From contig JABTTQ020001788.1 in NCBI GenBank assembly GCA_016081115.2, positions 62,001-126,000 on the forward strand: 64,000 nt of DNA. Direction: 5' to 3'. This DNA is from Rehmannia glutinosa. Taxonomy: Eukaryota; Streptophyta; Magnoliopsida; Lamiales; Orobanchaceae. The position numbers were made by a program, and so were the translations under genes. Numbering within the stretch: the stretch's first letter is position 1; each line of letters opens with the position of its first letter. The notes below the pieces were generated by a model. It made no database searches and was not told the DNA's origin. It saw only the letters and a program-made list of their open reading frames with translations. Below, one piece after another: positions 1 through 11,784 of this stretch.

Positions 1-480
1 CCATTTGATATACAGTGAAGTTCTTGTGTGCAACATAGGCAAGAAACATCCTTATTGCTTCTAATCTAGCAACATGAGTAAATGTTTCATCAAAATCTAT
101 CCCTTCTTCTTGGCAGTACCCTTTGGCTACCAATCTTGCCTTGTTTCTTACCACAGAACCTTCTTCATTCATCTTGTTTCTGAAAACCCATTTTGTGCCA
201 ATAACATTTTGATGGGTTGGTCTTTGAACCAATTCCCATAATTTGTTTCTTTCAAATTGATTCAACTCTTCTTGCATGGTCTGAATCCAATGTGTGTCAT
301 CCAATGCTTGGGACACATCTTTTGGCTCTATTTGGGAAATAAAACAATTGGACAGTGCTTCTTGTTGAGCTATGGATCTGGTTCTTACACCATCTCTTAC
401 ATCTCCAATGACTAGCTCTGGTGGATGGTCTCTCAGCCATCTCACATCAGGTTGGAGTAAGTCGGTGGGTTGATCGTCTT
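1..480 (-). pseudogene. E1 reverse transcriptase, N-terminal part
   Basis: The minus-strand translation is recognisable copia RT: a lysine-rich segment ahead of a GIDFDETF-like block, then VARLEAIRMFLAY and a VYQMD-like end at the window edge. No long open frame remains. RT would copy element RNA into DNA in cytoplasmic virus-like particles. The catalytic YVDD lies beyond the window. The same block can be read in E2A (10.55-10.88 kb), E3 (34.2-34.66 kb), E4 (48.3-48.56 kb) and E6 (63.5-63.95 kb). Confidence 0.8.
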
Positions 481-2420
481 GAGTGTGTTATCTTGAGAAA
501 CTCTCTCATCATCACTTACATGCGATTTTCGGTGTCTTTGAGATTGACTATCTCATCTTCACCTTGATTAATTACTCGACGACTTCAACATAGGGACTCT
601 TCGCATAGTTGGTGATTTAGCTTATCGCCTAACTCTTCAATGTCTTCTCCATTTACATTAGGCTCATCAAACACCACATGGATAGACTCTTACGTGACCA
701 TAGTCCTCTTGTTCATCACTCTATAGGCTTTGCTTTCAATTTGAGTATCCCAAGAAGATACCTTCATCGCCTTTAGCATCAAAAGCCTTTAGATTATCCT
801 TGCCATTGTTGTGGATGAAGCATTTACATCCAAATATTCTAAAATATGCAACATTTGGTTTTCTCCCTGTCCCAAATCTCATAGGAGTTTTTGTCGGTTG
901 TCTAGTTATCATGAATCTATTTTGAGTATAGCATGCGAGTATTGATGGCTTGACCCAAAATCTTTTAGGCGTACCTTCGACTAACATGGTCCTTCTTTGC
1001 TTCCTTGAGAGTTATGTTCCTTCTTTCTCGCTATTCCATTCCTTTGTGGAGTCCTTATCAGAGATAATTCATGAGCAATACCATTTTCAACACAATCGAG
1101 TTATTATTCCATTGACAAACTCAGTTCCTCTATCGGATCTTATCTTTATAATGGTTTGACTCTTCTCATTTTGAACTATTTTTATCGGTGAGGTAACTTC
1201 GCAAAGTTTCTTCTTTTTACACATGAAGATTGTCCATGTGTATCTAGAATAATCATCCACCACTACTAGAGTGTATTTCTTTCCACTTATCTTGGTGGCT
1301 CAATGGACCAAATAGATCCATATGCAATGAGATGCAATATCCTAGTTGAAGATGGACTTGACTTCTCTTTGAATGATGATTTGATTTGCTTTCCCATCGG
1401 CATGCATCACAAACCCTTTCCTTCTTGTATACATCGAGTCAGCGGTCTTCTACAAGATTACTCCTTGCAAGCTTGTTGATTGTCTTGAAATTCAGGTGAC
1501 TCGACTTCTTGTGCCATAGCCAACTTGATTCGGTTTGTACTCTTTGCTAGACAAGTGCTTGGTGTGGCAGTTGACCAATCTACCACATACATGTTCTTTT
1601 GTGTGGATCCTTGCAACACCACTTCATTTGATTTAGTGTCTTTGATTTGGCATACTCCCATATTGAATCCAACATTATATCCTTGTCACGAGAGTTGGTG
1701 ATGCTTAACAAATTGAAGTTGAGGCCTTCAACGTATACAACATCTGTGATTTCTAATCCATTTTTCTGATGGATCTAGTGCCTCTAATTTCCCTGGAGCT
1801 TCATTTCCTCCAAATATGACTTTTGCGCCTCTAATCTCCTTGAATTTTGATAAATTTTTCTTGTTTCTGTCATGTGTATGGGAACAAGCACTATCCATGT
1901 ACCAGGTTCCACGCACGCACTGTTCCTTGAAACCGCAATCAAGGAAATCGTTTTTAGGTACCCATAGTTATGCGGGTCCGAGGGGTTAATCTTGTAAGAT
2001 GAACCAACCAACCTATAGCCAAATGATTTGACTCTAAGAGGTTGCCATCTATCTGTGCCATAATCATAATTCACTTTGACAAATTGCTTGGGGGCTTTAG
2101 GTTCATACAACTGTCTCTTTTATCTGTATGCCTGTGTGTGAGTTTTAGCAATTGCCTTCCTTGGGTAATTGTGATATTTCTGAGTGTAGTGCTTGGGTGC
2201 ATAAGTGTACCGATAATAGCTCTTTTGCATTTGGAATGACCTTTGCTGAGTTCTAGGTCTTTGCCATTTTGGCATGTATTCTATAGGTCTTGGCTGATAT
2301 TTCACATTATTCCAATCAACTTGACTTGGGTAGTTTCTATCATTCCCATCATTTGTGTTCCTATGATAGAACCGGGGATTCTGGTAGCTCTGTTTCTTCT
2401 TCACAGAGTACTTCTCGCTT
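481..2420 (-). pseudogene. E1 protease and integrase region
   Basis: Fragmented minus-strand pol. A protease segment lies at about 1790-1916 and keeps the copia signature WYMDSACSH, where D-S-A is the aspartic protease active site. Integrase follows: an LSHL-like zinc region near 1490-1520, the HMDLFG-type first catalytic Asp near 1310, and a C-terminal block (736-987) with GCKCFIHNNGKDNLKAFDAK, typical of the copia INT C-terminus. Frames shift several times. Bases 481-735 are the degenerate INT-RT linker. This is the only one of the well-read copies where the protease active site is plainly visible; E4 lacks it. Confidence 0.78.
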
Positions 2421-4279
2421 GGAGTTTCTTTGAGGAACTTTCTTTGGATTTAATCTCAACTCTCTGTCACAAGATACTCAATTTGTTTTCCTTTTCCTTT
2501 ATATCCAAGGCCAGTTTATTTGTGATTGTGCTTTGGAATGAATGTGTGTGTAACATTTGGTGTCTTGGTTTTTTGAGATGCTTCATTGCTTGAAGATCCT
2601 TTTTCCAAGATCACTCTTGGGTTTGACTATGCACAAAGGAATTGAATCCTAAGCCAGTCTTGTCTCCACATTCTTTTTAGCTCATGATAAGGTCATCCAA
2701 TGATTTAGATGCCTTTGTGAATAAAGCAATCACATTTTTGAGATCATTTTCTCTCTTTTCTATAGCAACTATCTCTGCTATTAGTTTAGCATTCTCAGCC
2801 TTCACCTATTTGTTCTCATCAGCTATGTGACTTAGTGTACTCAGCTCCTTAGTTAGCTGTGAGTTTTGGCTTTTGAGCTGGCTGTTTTCCTCATTTAATA
2901 GTGTGTGTGAGGATTTAACGTGCTCAAAGTCTTTCATCATTTTGCCTAATGAATCATAAAGATCAGTGGGTGATGACGTGTGTGTGTCACAATCACTATC
3001 ACTAGAATCTGAGTGAGATGAGTCAGAATGTACCTCATTTTCTTGGTCAGGTTGATCTTGTTCTTTAGCCATTAGACAAATTAAAGCTTCTTCTTCAGAG
3101 TCACTTGAGTAGTCAGCTTCACTACTCTCGAGTCTGCTTGTGTCCTTTGACTTAGCATTTGTTCAATGATTTAATGACCAACATTGCCCTTTTCTTTTCT
3201 TGCCTTCTTTCTCTGAAGACTTTTCTTTCTTCTTCATTCCTGTATTTATTGACTACAGGATATGAACAGTCAATAGCAAAGTGTCCTGGTTGTCTGCAGT
3301 TCCGACACAGGTTTTGAACTTTTTGATCAGCTCTCTCATTTCTTGGGTTGTCAGCTCTTTGATATTCGACCTTTTGATACTCTGCTCTCTTCGGTGGCCT
3401 ATCTTCCCTTGACTTGGAGGGATCTGAATGTCTTCTGGAGGATTCACCTTTGTTTCTTTTGTAGTTCTTGTTGAAGAACTTGTTGAATCTTTTGACCATT
3501 AAGGCAATTTCCTCCTGGTCAATGACTTCTTTGGTCTCAGCTCTCTTCCCTTCCTTAACTATGAGTGCAGCTGTTTTGGGTACAACTATCTCCTCTTGAT
3601 CCTTTCTTCTCAGCTCAAACTCATAAGCTTTGAGGTCTGAGAATAGTTCATAATTGGATGTTTTTGATAGGTCCATCGAGTGCCTTAGAGCCATGGTCTT
3701 CATTTCCCACTCAGTTGGGAGGCTCCTTAGTATTTTCATGCACATCTCCTTCTGTGTGTATTCTTTCCCAAGTGCTGAGAGCTCATTTGTAATTTCAGTG
3801 AATCTAGCATCCAGCTGGTCCATCGTTTCACCTACAAGCATTTCAAAGTTTTCAAATTTTTGAACAACAACAGATAATTGGTTTTCCTTTATTTGCTCAG
3901 ATCCTTCACAAATTAAGGTTAATTTATCCCAGATTTCTTTGGCGGTCTTGCAAGATTTGACTTTGTTGAACATGGCTTTGTCCAAAGTCTTGTAAAGTAT
4001 ATTCTTGGCCACGTTGTCAAGGTTGTATATTTTTTAATCATCATTTGTCCATTCAGCTCTTGGTTTTTCAACCATAGCTGGTCTAGGAGGAGCAGCCTCC
4101 ACTCCTTCAGCTGCAGCAGCTCTCCTTGCTGTGTTCACCTTCATTATTTGCAGTGGCCCATCCTCTATCACTATCCACATCTCATCTTGTAAAGGCGATA
4201 GATGAGCCCGCATACGTATTTTCCAGTCATCAAATTCCTCAATGGTAAACATAGGGATGCGTGTCAAATTTGCTTCCAT
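2421..4279 (-). pseudogene. E1 gag with UBN2 domain, zinc knuckle and coiled-coil tail
   Basis: The start ATG is at 4277-4279 (MEANLTRIPMFTIEEFDDWK), shared by E3 (38470) and E4 (52395). An in-frame TAA near 4034 interrupts it, and the frame is open again at 4012-3152. The UBN2-type capsid region runs from about 4012 to 3560. The zinc knuckle CRNCRQPGHFAIDC (CX2CX4HX4C) is at about 3264-3310 and would bind RNA during packaging. Downstream (3072-2700) is an acidic Ser/Asp-rich stretch, then a heptad-rich coiled coil around SQLKSQNSQLTKELSTL. The TAA may be real, since it does not sit at a CAG/CTG site. Confidence 0.85.
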
Positions 4280-4396
4280 GATAATAACTTTGCTTTGTTT
4301 TTTTAAAAAATGGCTTTGAAAGAACAAGTGTAAAAACTTCTTTTAAAGATTGGAGATCTAGTTCAAGAACTGTGCGGAAGGCTCAATGAACCAACC

Positions 4397-4408
4397 GCTC
4401 GGATACCA
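4397..4408 (-). other. E1 primer-binding site (tRNA-iMet type)
   Basis: On the minus strand this reads TGGTATCCGAGC, two bases inside the LTR end. It matches the 3' end complement of plant initiator Met tRNA (TGGTATCAGAGC) except that CAG reads CCG. E3 and E4 have the exact version at the same place. Confidence 0.85.
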
Positions 4409-4410
4409 CT

Positions 4411-5884
4411 TGTAGGTCCCAAGGGGTGTGAGTAAGGTTTAGAAGGGGGGGTTGAATAAACCTTGCCAATTTTTCAATTTTAGTCCTTTTAAATAAAACA
4501 GAGTTAAATACACGGCTAAGTTATTTAACCGTAGAGTTAGCCACTCAATGATTCGATTGAGCTATTGATATAATAACTCAAATTTGTTTAGTCTATACCT
4601 TAACTTGCTCTCGATGAGATTTTATTGGAAGACTTAACACCCTTGAATTTGAGTTAAGTTTGTTTTAACACTTGGTTTTAGCACTTTGTTAATAATCAGT
4701 AGGATAGTAAATTACCAGCATATATTAAATGATGTGCAGAAAGTAAATGCTGAAATGTAAATGACACAATAAATTTTATAGAGGTTCGAAGATAGGGTAA
4801 TTCTTCTACTCCTCTCTTCTCCAACTCCTGGAGGAATCCACTAAGTATTGATTAGAGTACAAAGTGGTTATCAGTCCAAATACAAGTCTTGATCACACAG
4901 CTGACTTGATCCTTTGGGACTCAGTCTGGAGATGCCTTGGTCACACAGTTGGCTTCTCGTATGACTCAGCTTCTTCACAGGGCAGCTGCCTTGCTACTAC
5001 AACACACTTGCTCAAGCTCCTTGGAATGTAGACCCCTTTTGATTCTTCAAAAGTTTCCTCTTCAACAGTTTGAGGTTGTCTTTTCTTCACAGCTTGGTGT
5101 TGGATCGATTTCCTTGGAAGTTTAGGCTTGAGGATTTTCTTGAATAACTTGAGAATATTTTGCAGGTTACAGTTTGAATAATAACTTGAATGTTCGTGGT
5201 TCAGGTTACCTTCTCTCAAAGTGATTCCTCAGCCTTTTATAGTGAACTTTCAAAAATCTTCCCGTTGAAGAGATAGGCTGATTTTCAAAAGTCACTAGTG
5301 TTCGTTGGCTTGTCTTGTTGCAGTCCTTGATGTTGACATTTCCTCGTATTAAATGTCTTGCAGCCTTCCAGGTTCTGAGACAAGGTGCAGTGCTTCCCAT
5401 TGGTTTATTCCTTTTGCACGCTTCTGGGACTGAGCACTTTAAGACATGGCAGCATGGAAGTATTACTTGTTTAGGTAATATTCTTGACTTCTGTGCAACG
5501 GATTCTTTTCAGTTGTCTTGACTTGACTGCTTTTTCCCCAGGTGACTTGAGTCTACTCCAATGATTGAAAGACTCATCTGTCACTTCAACTTGAGACTTG
5601 GCTATCTTGAGTTGACTTAACTAACACTTCACACAGCTGTATCCAGCTGATACTCCTTCAGTCGAGTTCTTGACTTCTCCTTCTTGCCATACTCAGCTGT
5701 CTCACAGCGGAGTCTTCATTTTAGTCCTTCAGTGGACTTCTTGTATATTCAGGCATAGCTGACTTGACTCAGCTCGTACAACCCTATCTATTACAATGCA
5801 AATTACAAGAAAAATGGGGTGCCAACTTTGTAGTCTAAGATTTACATGGCATTCATCAAAATCTAATAAACAAATTTCCTAACA
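4411..5884 (-). repeat. E1 5' LTR (about 1.47 kb)
   Basis: The block begins TGTAGGTCCCAAGGGGTG and ends TTTCCTAACA on the plus strand, giving the TG...CA ends of an LTR in either orientation. It abuts the primer site at 4408. The same ends bound the LTRs at 26171, 41359, 52522 and 56537. Short ORFs inside it are unsupported. It would carry the element promoter and poly(A) signal, but I cannot place a TATA box with confidence. Confidence 0.9.
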
Positions 5885-5929
5885 CATATTTTGACCTTTC
5901 CCCCTCAACATCTTTTCCTTTTCCTTCCT

Positions 5930-8900
5930 CTTCTCAACAATTTGTCTCTTTTCTCGCTCTACAAATAGTCTCCTTTTCCTTCTCAACAACCGTCTCCTTC
6001 AACATCTTCCCGGTATTCCTCTTCCTCTTTTTGGCATCATCAAAGGAGAGAGGAACCCCGAAACATCCCGCAAGCATGAAGTCCGGTCTGGCGATAGCAT
6101 TTGGTCTCGCTTGAGTCCGTTTGTGGAGTATGATGTTCGGAATTCGAGCGGGTGGCTTTGGACTCGGCATTTGCCACCGGTTTCATTTCAGCCATAAGAA
6201 GGCTGAATTTGGCATTCATATTCTCCTCGAACGCGCAGAAGTTCTTTTCGATGAAATTCACGCAGCAACTCCATCTCAGTTGTATGGGAGGCATGCAATC
6301 TCTCCATATATGTCTGCATTCTCGCCTTCATGTCAGCATTGTGAGCACTCTATATCATAATTCTGTTGTATAGAGCCTTGAAGTAGCGAACTTGCTCGAG
6401 ATGAATGACACTGCTGTTGAGACCATTCCCTTATCCTGACCACCACTCCTCTCAAGTCTTCTGTGAGAGTGGCATCTCTATTGTCCAAGCGCATGTCGAG
6501 AGAGGCTTGGTGCCGTTCTGTCTTCTCAATCTCTTCACAGATCTTCTTGAAGATTTCACGCATCTCGGCTGTCTAACTTGAGTCAGCTGCCGGCCACTCT
6601 GCATCGAAGTTGAAATCAGCTGGCACAATCGAATCAGTAGGGTTTATGGGGTCTTCTTGGACGGTGTAGAGCTTCTGTTCTCTTGCAGTCTCTTCTTCGA
6701 GCATGGGCAACTCGCGGGAAAAAAGGAATACTTCATCATATGCATCATCTTGCACTTGAGATATTATGCGGGAAGTGGTCTCGCATACTGAAGCTCGAAG
6801 CTGCCTGAGTTGATCGTGATTCAAATTGGGGCCTTTGATGGTATTGACCCGGTGGCCGAGCCTCTGTCTTAACACTTCTTCGGTCTCGGCTGGTTTTCCC
6901 TTTTGAATTCTTGTTCCTCACCGATCGAGCGTCATTGGAAGATGATGAGACCGATGGATGGCTTGGCTCATCATCAAAATTGAACGTTTCACGAGCAAGC
7001 CTTGAATTTCGGCTTACTCGTACTTGGAAGAACATCCTCAGCTGAGTCTTTTTGATGTGCAGCAGGGGTGGACTCAGCTTCATCTTCAAATCCCAGAAAT
7101 GATATATCCGGGTTGTCTTGGGAATCATGAAGGGCACTAATCTCCTTCTCAAAATCTTTAATGTGAACAGGAGGGATGTTCTGCGTTTCTGTCTCTTTAC
7201 CCAGGGAAGTCTCAACCTCCCTCAGGCCTTCAATACCTTTAGCAGACTCAACTGCAGAAAGGCTTTCTATATTCCCTTCGAAAAACACAGCTGTCTTAGG
7301 GTCTTGGACCATGGCATCCGAAGAAGTCTCAACTCCTTGGATTGCACTTTTATTGCCCAGAGTGTTAACTCCTGGGGCATTTCCATCCTGTGCCTCGACT
7401 GCATCAGCAGTGTCCTCAGCCTGCAAAGTTGTTGGCACTTCAGCTGGGACAGACTCAACTGTCCGAGCTTCGTCAGTGGCAACTTGATGTTGTTCTTTTT
7501 CTTTCTCTTTCTCCACTTTGCCTCCTTCCTTCATTGTGGAGTCATCTGCAGCATCCTCCGACCTAGCTGCAGTGGAGTGAGTTTCCCCCTCGGGGCGCGC
7601 ACCGTGAGTGACTAATGATGGGGTCACTCTGCTCCAGGACTCTCAACTTTTTCTAATGAGTGTTTAGCCGTGGGGTCGGTGGTAAGACACCTTCAACGGG
7701 GTTGGCTCAACTTGGGTGCCCAAGTTCCCGTGTCATCGCCAAGTCCCTTGATCCGTTTTCGAGTGAATCGGGAAGTGGTTGCGGCAATAATCGCGGGCAA
7801 TCTGTACCACTCCCAACGGATCAATCTCCGGTGAGATTTAGAAGACTCTCCTGGTCCTTCCTCACCTAATTTGTTTCATCAAAAACTTCTAGAGACTACA
7901 CTTCTTCAGCAGTCTCAGAGATTTTCTCCAGCTGAGTCGCAGACTCAGCTGTCCTCTCAAGCTCGGAGAGCTTGGTGAGTCTTCTCCTTATCTTAGTTTT
8001 CACAAGAGGAATGTCTGGTTCTACTTCTTTCGGTTCCTCGAAGGTAAAGTCCTTCGGAGTTGCCTTAGAGTCAGCTGCCCTTCTCGCCTTGGCAGTCCTC
8101 TTCTTCTTAATTCCTGGAGAAGGTATTAAAGATTCCTTCTCCACCGCGGCTGCAAGGGGCAGGAGACACGGCTGCAGGGGCAGTTGACTCGGCTGCACGG
8201 GCAGGTGCGTCTTTCTTTTTTGCTGCAGGAGCAACTTTCTACTTCGCAGCTGCAGGGGAAGCTCTCTTTTTTTAGGGGAGGAAGCTTGTGTCGACAGGTG
8301 GTGATTCCCCTCACTGTATCGCCCTTTTTGCGTAGGCTCTCTTCGTACTCTCCCGAAAGATTGGCCCGGAACATCTTCTTGTTGACATGGAATGGCTTTC
8401 CATGTCGAAGGGGAACACCCTTCACCTCCATTAAATGGCCAATGACTAGGCCATAGCCAAGTGATCCTCCAAAGGATCCATCCTCCTTGAAAGATTTGTT
8501 GCCAACATTCTGGCAAAGTCTGCTGTAAATGAGTTCAGCCCAATTAATCTTCTTTTCTTCCATGATCGCAGCCATGACGATCACCTTGGTTTTGGATAGC
8601 TGATTGAAGCTGCCAAACTTCATGTCTACACATTTTTGCGACGATATCCATCAGTTTATGATAATCGTCCTTCAAACTTCTTCTCATTTTGTGTAGACAA
8701 CTTTGCAAAGACACTCGGGTTTGGCCACTTCCTTCCATGCAGCAGCCCAAATTGACGCCGGCTTCATATATCTCTGTCATGCCCCCTCCGACAAAGAATA
8801 AAAGCGGTGCTCGCAAGGTCCTTTGCAGTGATTAGAATGTCCTTGCGATGGACGGAGGACTTAATCCCTTCGTCCTGCACTTCGGCATTAATATAAAACT

Positions 8901-9094
8901 GGGCGACCTCCTCAACGTATGTCATTTGATATTCCATCGTGAGGAAGGGTTTCAGTCCGGATTTCTCGATCTTATCCGCAATTTTCTTCACAAGGGTTTC
9001 ATCGAACCCTGTTTTATCATCCCCTCAAATTCCTGATTGATCCGGTGTGGATTTGCTTTTTGCGAGCTTAGTGAAGTCATGTCTTTGGTGCCAT
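5930..9094 (-). pseudogene. E2A additional ORF (aORF), frameshifted
   Basis: The start is inferred at ATG 9092-9094 by alignment with the E4 ATG at 46849. The N-terminal part is open at 8991-8764 (DKIEKSGLKPFLTMEY, then a FYINAEVQDEGIKSSVHRKD block) and at 8623-8126 (MKFGSFNQLSKTKVIVMA, EEKKINWAELIYSR). The middle is Lys/Glu/Ala-rich and low complexity, with KTKIRRRL-like basic patches. A second part at 7627-6989 is acidic, and a helical part follows to about 5930. No signal peptide or membrane segment is visible, so it is not a convincing envelope. The N-terminal block resembles proteins annotated as 'putative plant transposon protein'; that is memory, not a search. Confidence 0.65.
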
Positions 9095-9620
9095 TTTTAG
9101 AAGATTCTACCGATTAAATCTTGATAAACTTGCTTTGAGAACTGGTAGGGTTTTGGAGAGAAAATAGACTTGCTTTCGAATGCTTGAAGATGAACAGTTT
9201 TAAGTGTGAGAGAGAAAACAGAACAAATGAGTATATAAGGGTTATGAAATGACATATTTTTGATTTTTGAATTTTGATCAAGATCAACGGCTCGAGTCAC
9301 CACGATCGATCAGCATTTAATTGCCCGCATTTAATGCGGCATCATTTATATCCAATCATATGCTCGTTGTAGACTTTTGATCTGCATGCGTCATTATTAC
9401 ACTAACGTCATCCTTAAAAACATTCTCGCTCATTAAAAACGATCTGCGTTTTTGTCATTTAGCTCAAAAATAACTCAGAAACTTACTCCTTAAATGACTC
9501 AACTCTTCTTCTTCTCTCTATCCGATGACTGACTCATTTGTCGCCTAACTTGATCTGATGACTTTCCGATATGGCTGATTCACTTGGCTGATTCATGAGA
9601 TTTGTTCTATTTTCATCTTT
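9095..9620 (-). promoter_or_regulatory. E2A intergenic region, candidate internal promoter of the aORF
   Basis: This non-coding gap separates the RNase H stop from the aORF ATG. On the minus strand it has GGATATAAATGATG near 9340-9354, about 250 bp before the ATG, beside two GCATTTAATGC-like repeats. A second TATA-like CTTATATACTC lies at about 9230-9242, then a CT-rich leader. The first block is conserved in E3 (32.70-32.75 kb), E4 (47.09-47.12 kb) and E6 (62.30-62.34 kb), although non-coding DNA elsewhere has diverged. A promoter role is inferred. Confidence 0.5.
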
Positions 9621-10887
9621 TCACGTTTCATCTCTTCTCATTGAGTCTTCTAAGTGTCCACTCAGCTCAATTAACCCTAGCTCATGCTTAAGCTCTTCAA
9701 ATCTTGATTCACATAGGGGTTTGGTGAATATGTCAGCTAATTGTTTATCAGTTGAGATATATTCCAAGGTGATGTCTTTCTTTTCAACATGATCTCTTAT
9801 AAAATGATATTTGACATCAATGTGCTTTGTTCTTGAATGCAACACATGATTCTCGAGTGATTGCAATAGCTTTCTTCAATTTCATAGTCTCTCATTTGTT
9901 GTCTCATCCATAAGACTTGGGCACAACAACCGCCCACATCTATGTATTCTCGCACGTTTGTGGATGTGGCTATTTAATTTTGGTTCTTGCTAAACCGGAA
10001 ACTAATCTGTTTCCAAGCATTTGGCATGTACAAGTACTCTTCCGTCAACTCTACATCCATCACAATGTCAGTCCGAGTAACCAATAAGCTTGAATCCACC
10101 TTCCTTTGGATACCATAAGCCAACTTCTTGGCATCCCTAAAAATATCTTAGGCTTTCTTAGTCTGCAAATCATGTGACTTTCTTTTGGAACAGTTGGAAT
10201 CTTGCACATACACTCTACCGCAAAGGTGATATCTGGCCTGCTTGCTGTTGAATAGAGCAGTGATCCAATGAGTGCTCTGTGTGGTTTGTTTGACCTATGA
10301 AGGTTCCATCCTTCAGCTGTTTAACTTGGAGTCCTAAGAAGAATGTCGCCTCTCCCATCATGCTCATTTCAAATTTCCCTTGCATGAGGTTTGAGAACTT
10401 ATCACACGATTCTCTTTGTTTGTGGATCCAAAAATGATATCATCCACATATATTTGAACAAGCGTATGCTCTCCCCATCTTGAATTCTCAAGAGTGTTTC
10501 ATGTCCACTTTGCCTTTGGTGAATCCATTATCTGTCAGAAATTGAGATAATGTATCATACCAAGCTCTTGGTGTTTGTTTCCAACAATCCATTTAAAAAT
10601 GCACTTTTCACATCCATTTGATATACAATGAAGTTTTTGTGTGCAACATAGGTAAGAAACATCCTTATTGCTTCTAATCTTGCAACATGAGCAAATGTTT
10701 CATCAAATTCTATTCCCTCTTCTTGGCAATGCGCTTTGGCTACCAATCTTGCTTTGTTTCTTACCAAAGATCCTTCCCCATTCAAACTGATTCAGCTCTT
10801 TTTGCAAGGCTTGAATCCAGTGCGTGTCATCCAATGCTTGGGACACATCTTTTGGCTCTATTTGGGAAATAAAACAAGTGAACATTG
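9621..10887 (-). pseudogene. E2A reverse transcriptase/RNase H remnant
   Basis: Copia RT from the DETFAHVARLEAIRMFL block (10785-10555), then a deletion that joins LNGLL to sequence normally further on. The palm motif region follows near 10440-10460, and RNase H at 9866-9621 has TKHIDVKYHFIRDHVEKK and DKQLADIFTKPL. The polyprotein stop is at 9621. Frames between 10550 and 9870 are broken. The element's RT could not work if the deletion is real; it is shared with E4 at 48.36 kb. Confidence 0.82.
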
Positions 10888-11112
10888 TAAGAGGTTTAAA
10901 ACAAATAAGAACATCAATAGAAGGATTACATATCGGGTGTAATTTTGATAATAGTTTCGAACATATCTTTCATAGTAAAGAATATAAGAACTAACCTCAA
11001 TTTTTCCTTTTCCCTTGTTTCTCAGATCCCTTGATTACATGAGAAACTCTTTCCAGAGTCCCCCAACATGGCAGGTTTCTTTGCCTATAAATAGAGGTGA
11101 TTCGCAAGTGGT
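10888..11112. repeat. Scrambled short EPRV pieces at the left edge of the viral block
   Basis: At least four viral pieces are joined: 10888-10978 is plus-oriented and matches 20385-20478; 10979-11038 is minus-oriented and matches 20202-20262; 11039-11070 is plus-oriented leader (matches 19874-19902); 11071-11108 is plus-oriented promoter with TATA (matches 19705-19742). EPRV-A begins at 11113. This mosaic is typical of end-joining at EPRV loci. Confidence 0.8.
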
Positions 11113-11784
11113 ACTTGGGGGTGTTGGGGGGCTCTGGAAAGAGTTGCTCATGTTTTTTGCGTTTGGTTTATTTACTGGGTTGTAAATAGTTATATTTGCA
11201 TAAATTAAAGAAAGCTATGTAAAGAAGGCTCGAATGATTTTAGAAAGAAGATTTTTTATTGCTGTGAGGTGTGTTTATACAATTGCGAATCACCTCTATT
11301 TATAGGCGAAAAAACCTGCCTTTCTTCTATACTAAGCTAGGACATCCGTCCTCTATCTATTGGTCGTTCCTTTATACGGACTCTTTATACAAATACGTAT
11401 CTGACTCAATAATTTACACAAGACTCGTGATCCGGATGGACCACTTCTTTAATCTATTGATTGTCGCGTGTCCATTACGGAACACTCTTTACAGTCTTTT
11501 GTACAAAGTTGTTTGTCCTCTAGCTCTTGCTTTCTTCAGATTCCTTCTTTTTTCAAAAGCTTGTCTGGACACCTGTTAAAGTAGATTCCTGCTTTTATAA
11601 AGCTGTCGGGACAGTTGTCTTGATGACGTCATGGATGACGTTTATTCTTCTTATCTGAAATCCACTGTTGATATTTCACCTATTTATGTTTCTTTATTAT
11701 TTATGACGTCATAATGACGTCATGCTGACGTCAGTAGGCCCCACTGCCCACCACGCTTTTGCTCGCATTCTGATTATTTTCTGT
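11113..11784 (-). promoter_or_regulatory. EPRV-A downstream promoter, poly(A) signal and leader start
   Basis: On the minus strand, just after the transactivator stop, three TGACGTCA palindromes lie at 11726-11733, 11715-11722 and 11704-11711, exactly 11 bp apart. TATAAATAGA follows at 11304-11295, then AATAAA at 11260-11255, and the leader ends at 11113 beside the expected primer site. TGACG repeats are the as-1 type of element known from caulimovirus promoters; they are bound by plant TGA bZIP factors. A poly(A) signal just after the TATA box is the usual pararetrovirus arrangement for terminally redundant RNA. Confidence 0.75.

Larger units (their letters stand above)
1..5884 (-). mobile_element. 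Copia element E1 (SIRE-like), 5' part
   Basis: Minus-strand Ty1/copia element cut by the window start. From high to low coordinates it holds a 5' LTR (4411-5884), a tRNA primer site, gag, protease/integrase and the beginning of reverse transcriptase. The order gag-PR-INT-RT is the copia order. The RT phrase DETF-(x)-VARLEAIR and the UBN2-type gag fit the SIRE/Maximus lineage. It lies inside the additional ORF of E2A, which resumes at 5885, so E1 is the younger insertion. Its 3' LTR lies outside the window, so the target-site duplication cannot be checked. Reading frames are broken in many places, several at CAG/CTG sites. Confidence 0.9.
5885..10887 (-). mobile_element. Copia element E2A, 3' half (RT-RNase H-aORF)
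   Basis: Minus-strand copia fragment. It begins abruptly in RT at 10887, where EPRV sequence joins, and runs through RNase H and the additional ORF until E1 interrupts it at 5884/5885. The part from about 6930 to 10887 is repeated nearly base for base at 44690-48654 (E4). Both carry the same unusual internal RT deletion, visible as LNGLLETNTKSLV, so they are duplicates of one insertion. E2A plus E4 therefore look like one element split and partly duplicated around the EPRV block. Confidence 0.85.

Noticed and set aside
4397..4408. tRNA gene
   Set aside because: Only the 12-base primer complement of initiator tRNA is present, here and at the other primer sites; no cloverleaf.
7118..7615. Plus-strand ORF of 165 codons
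   Set aside because: It is antisense to the recognisable E2A aORF and its composition mirrors that strand; no domain is visible.
11271..11579. ORF of 102 codons on the plus strand
   Set aside because: It lies antisense across the viral promoter and leader; the TATA box and poly(A) signal on the other strand explain the region.
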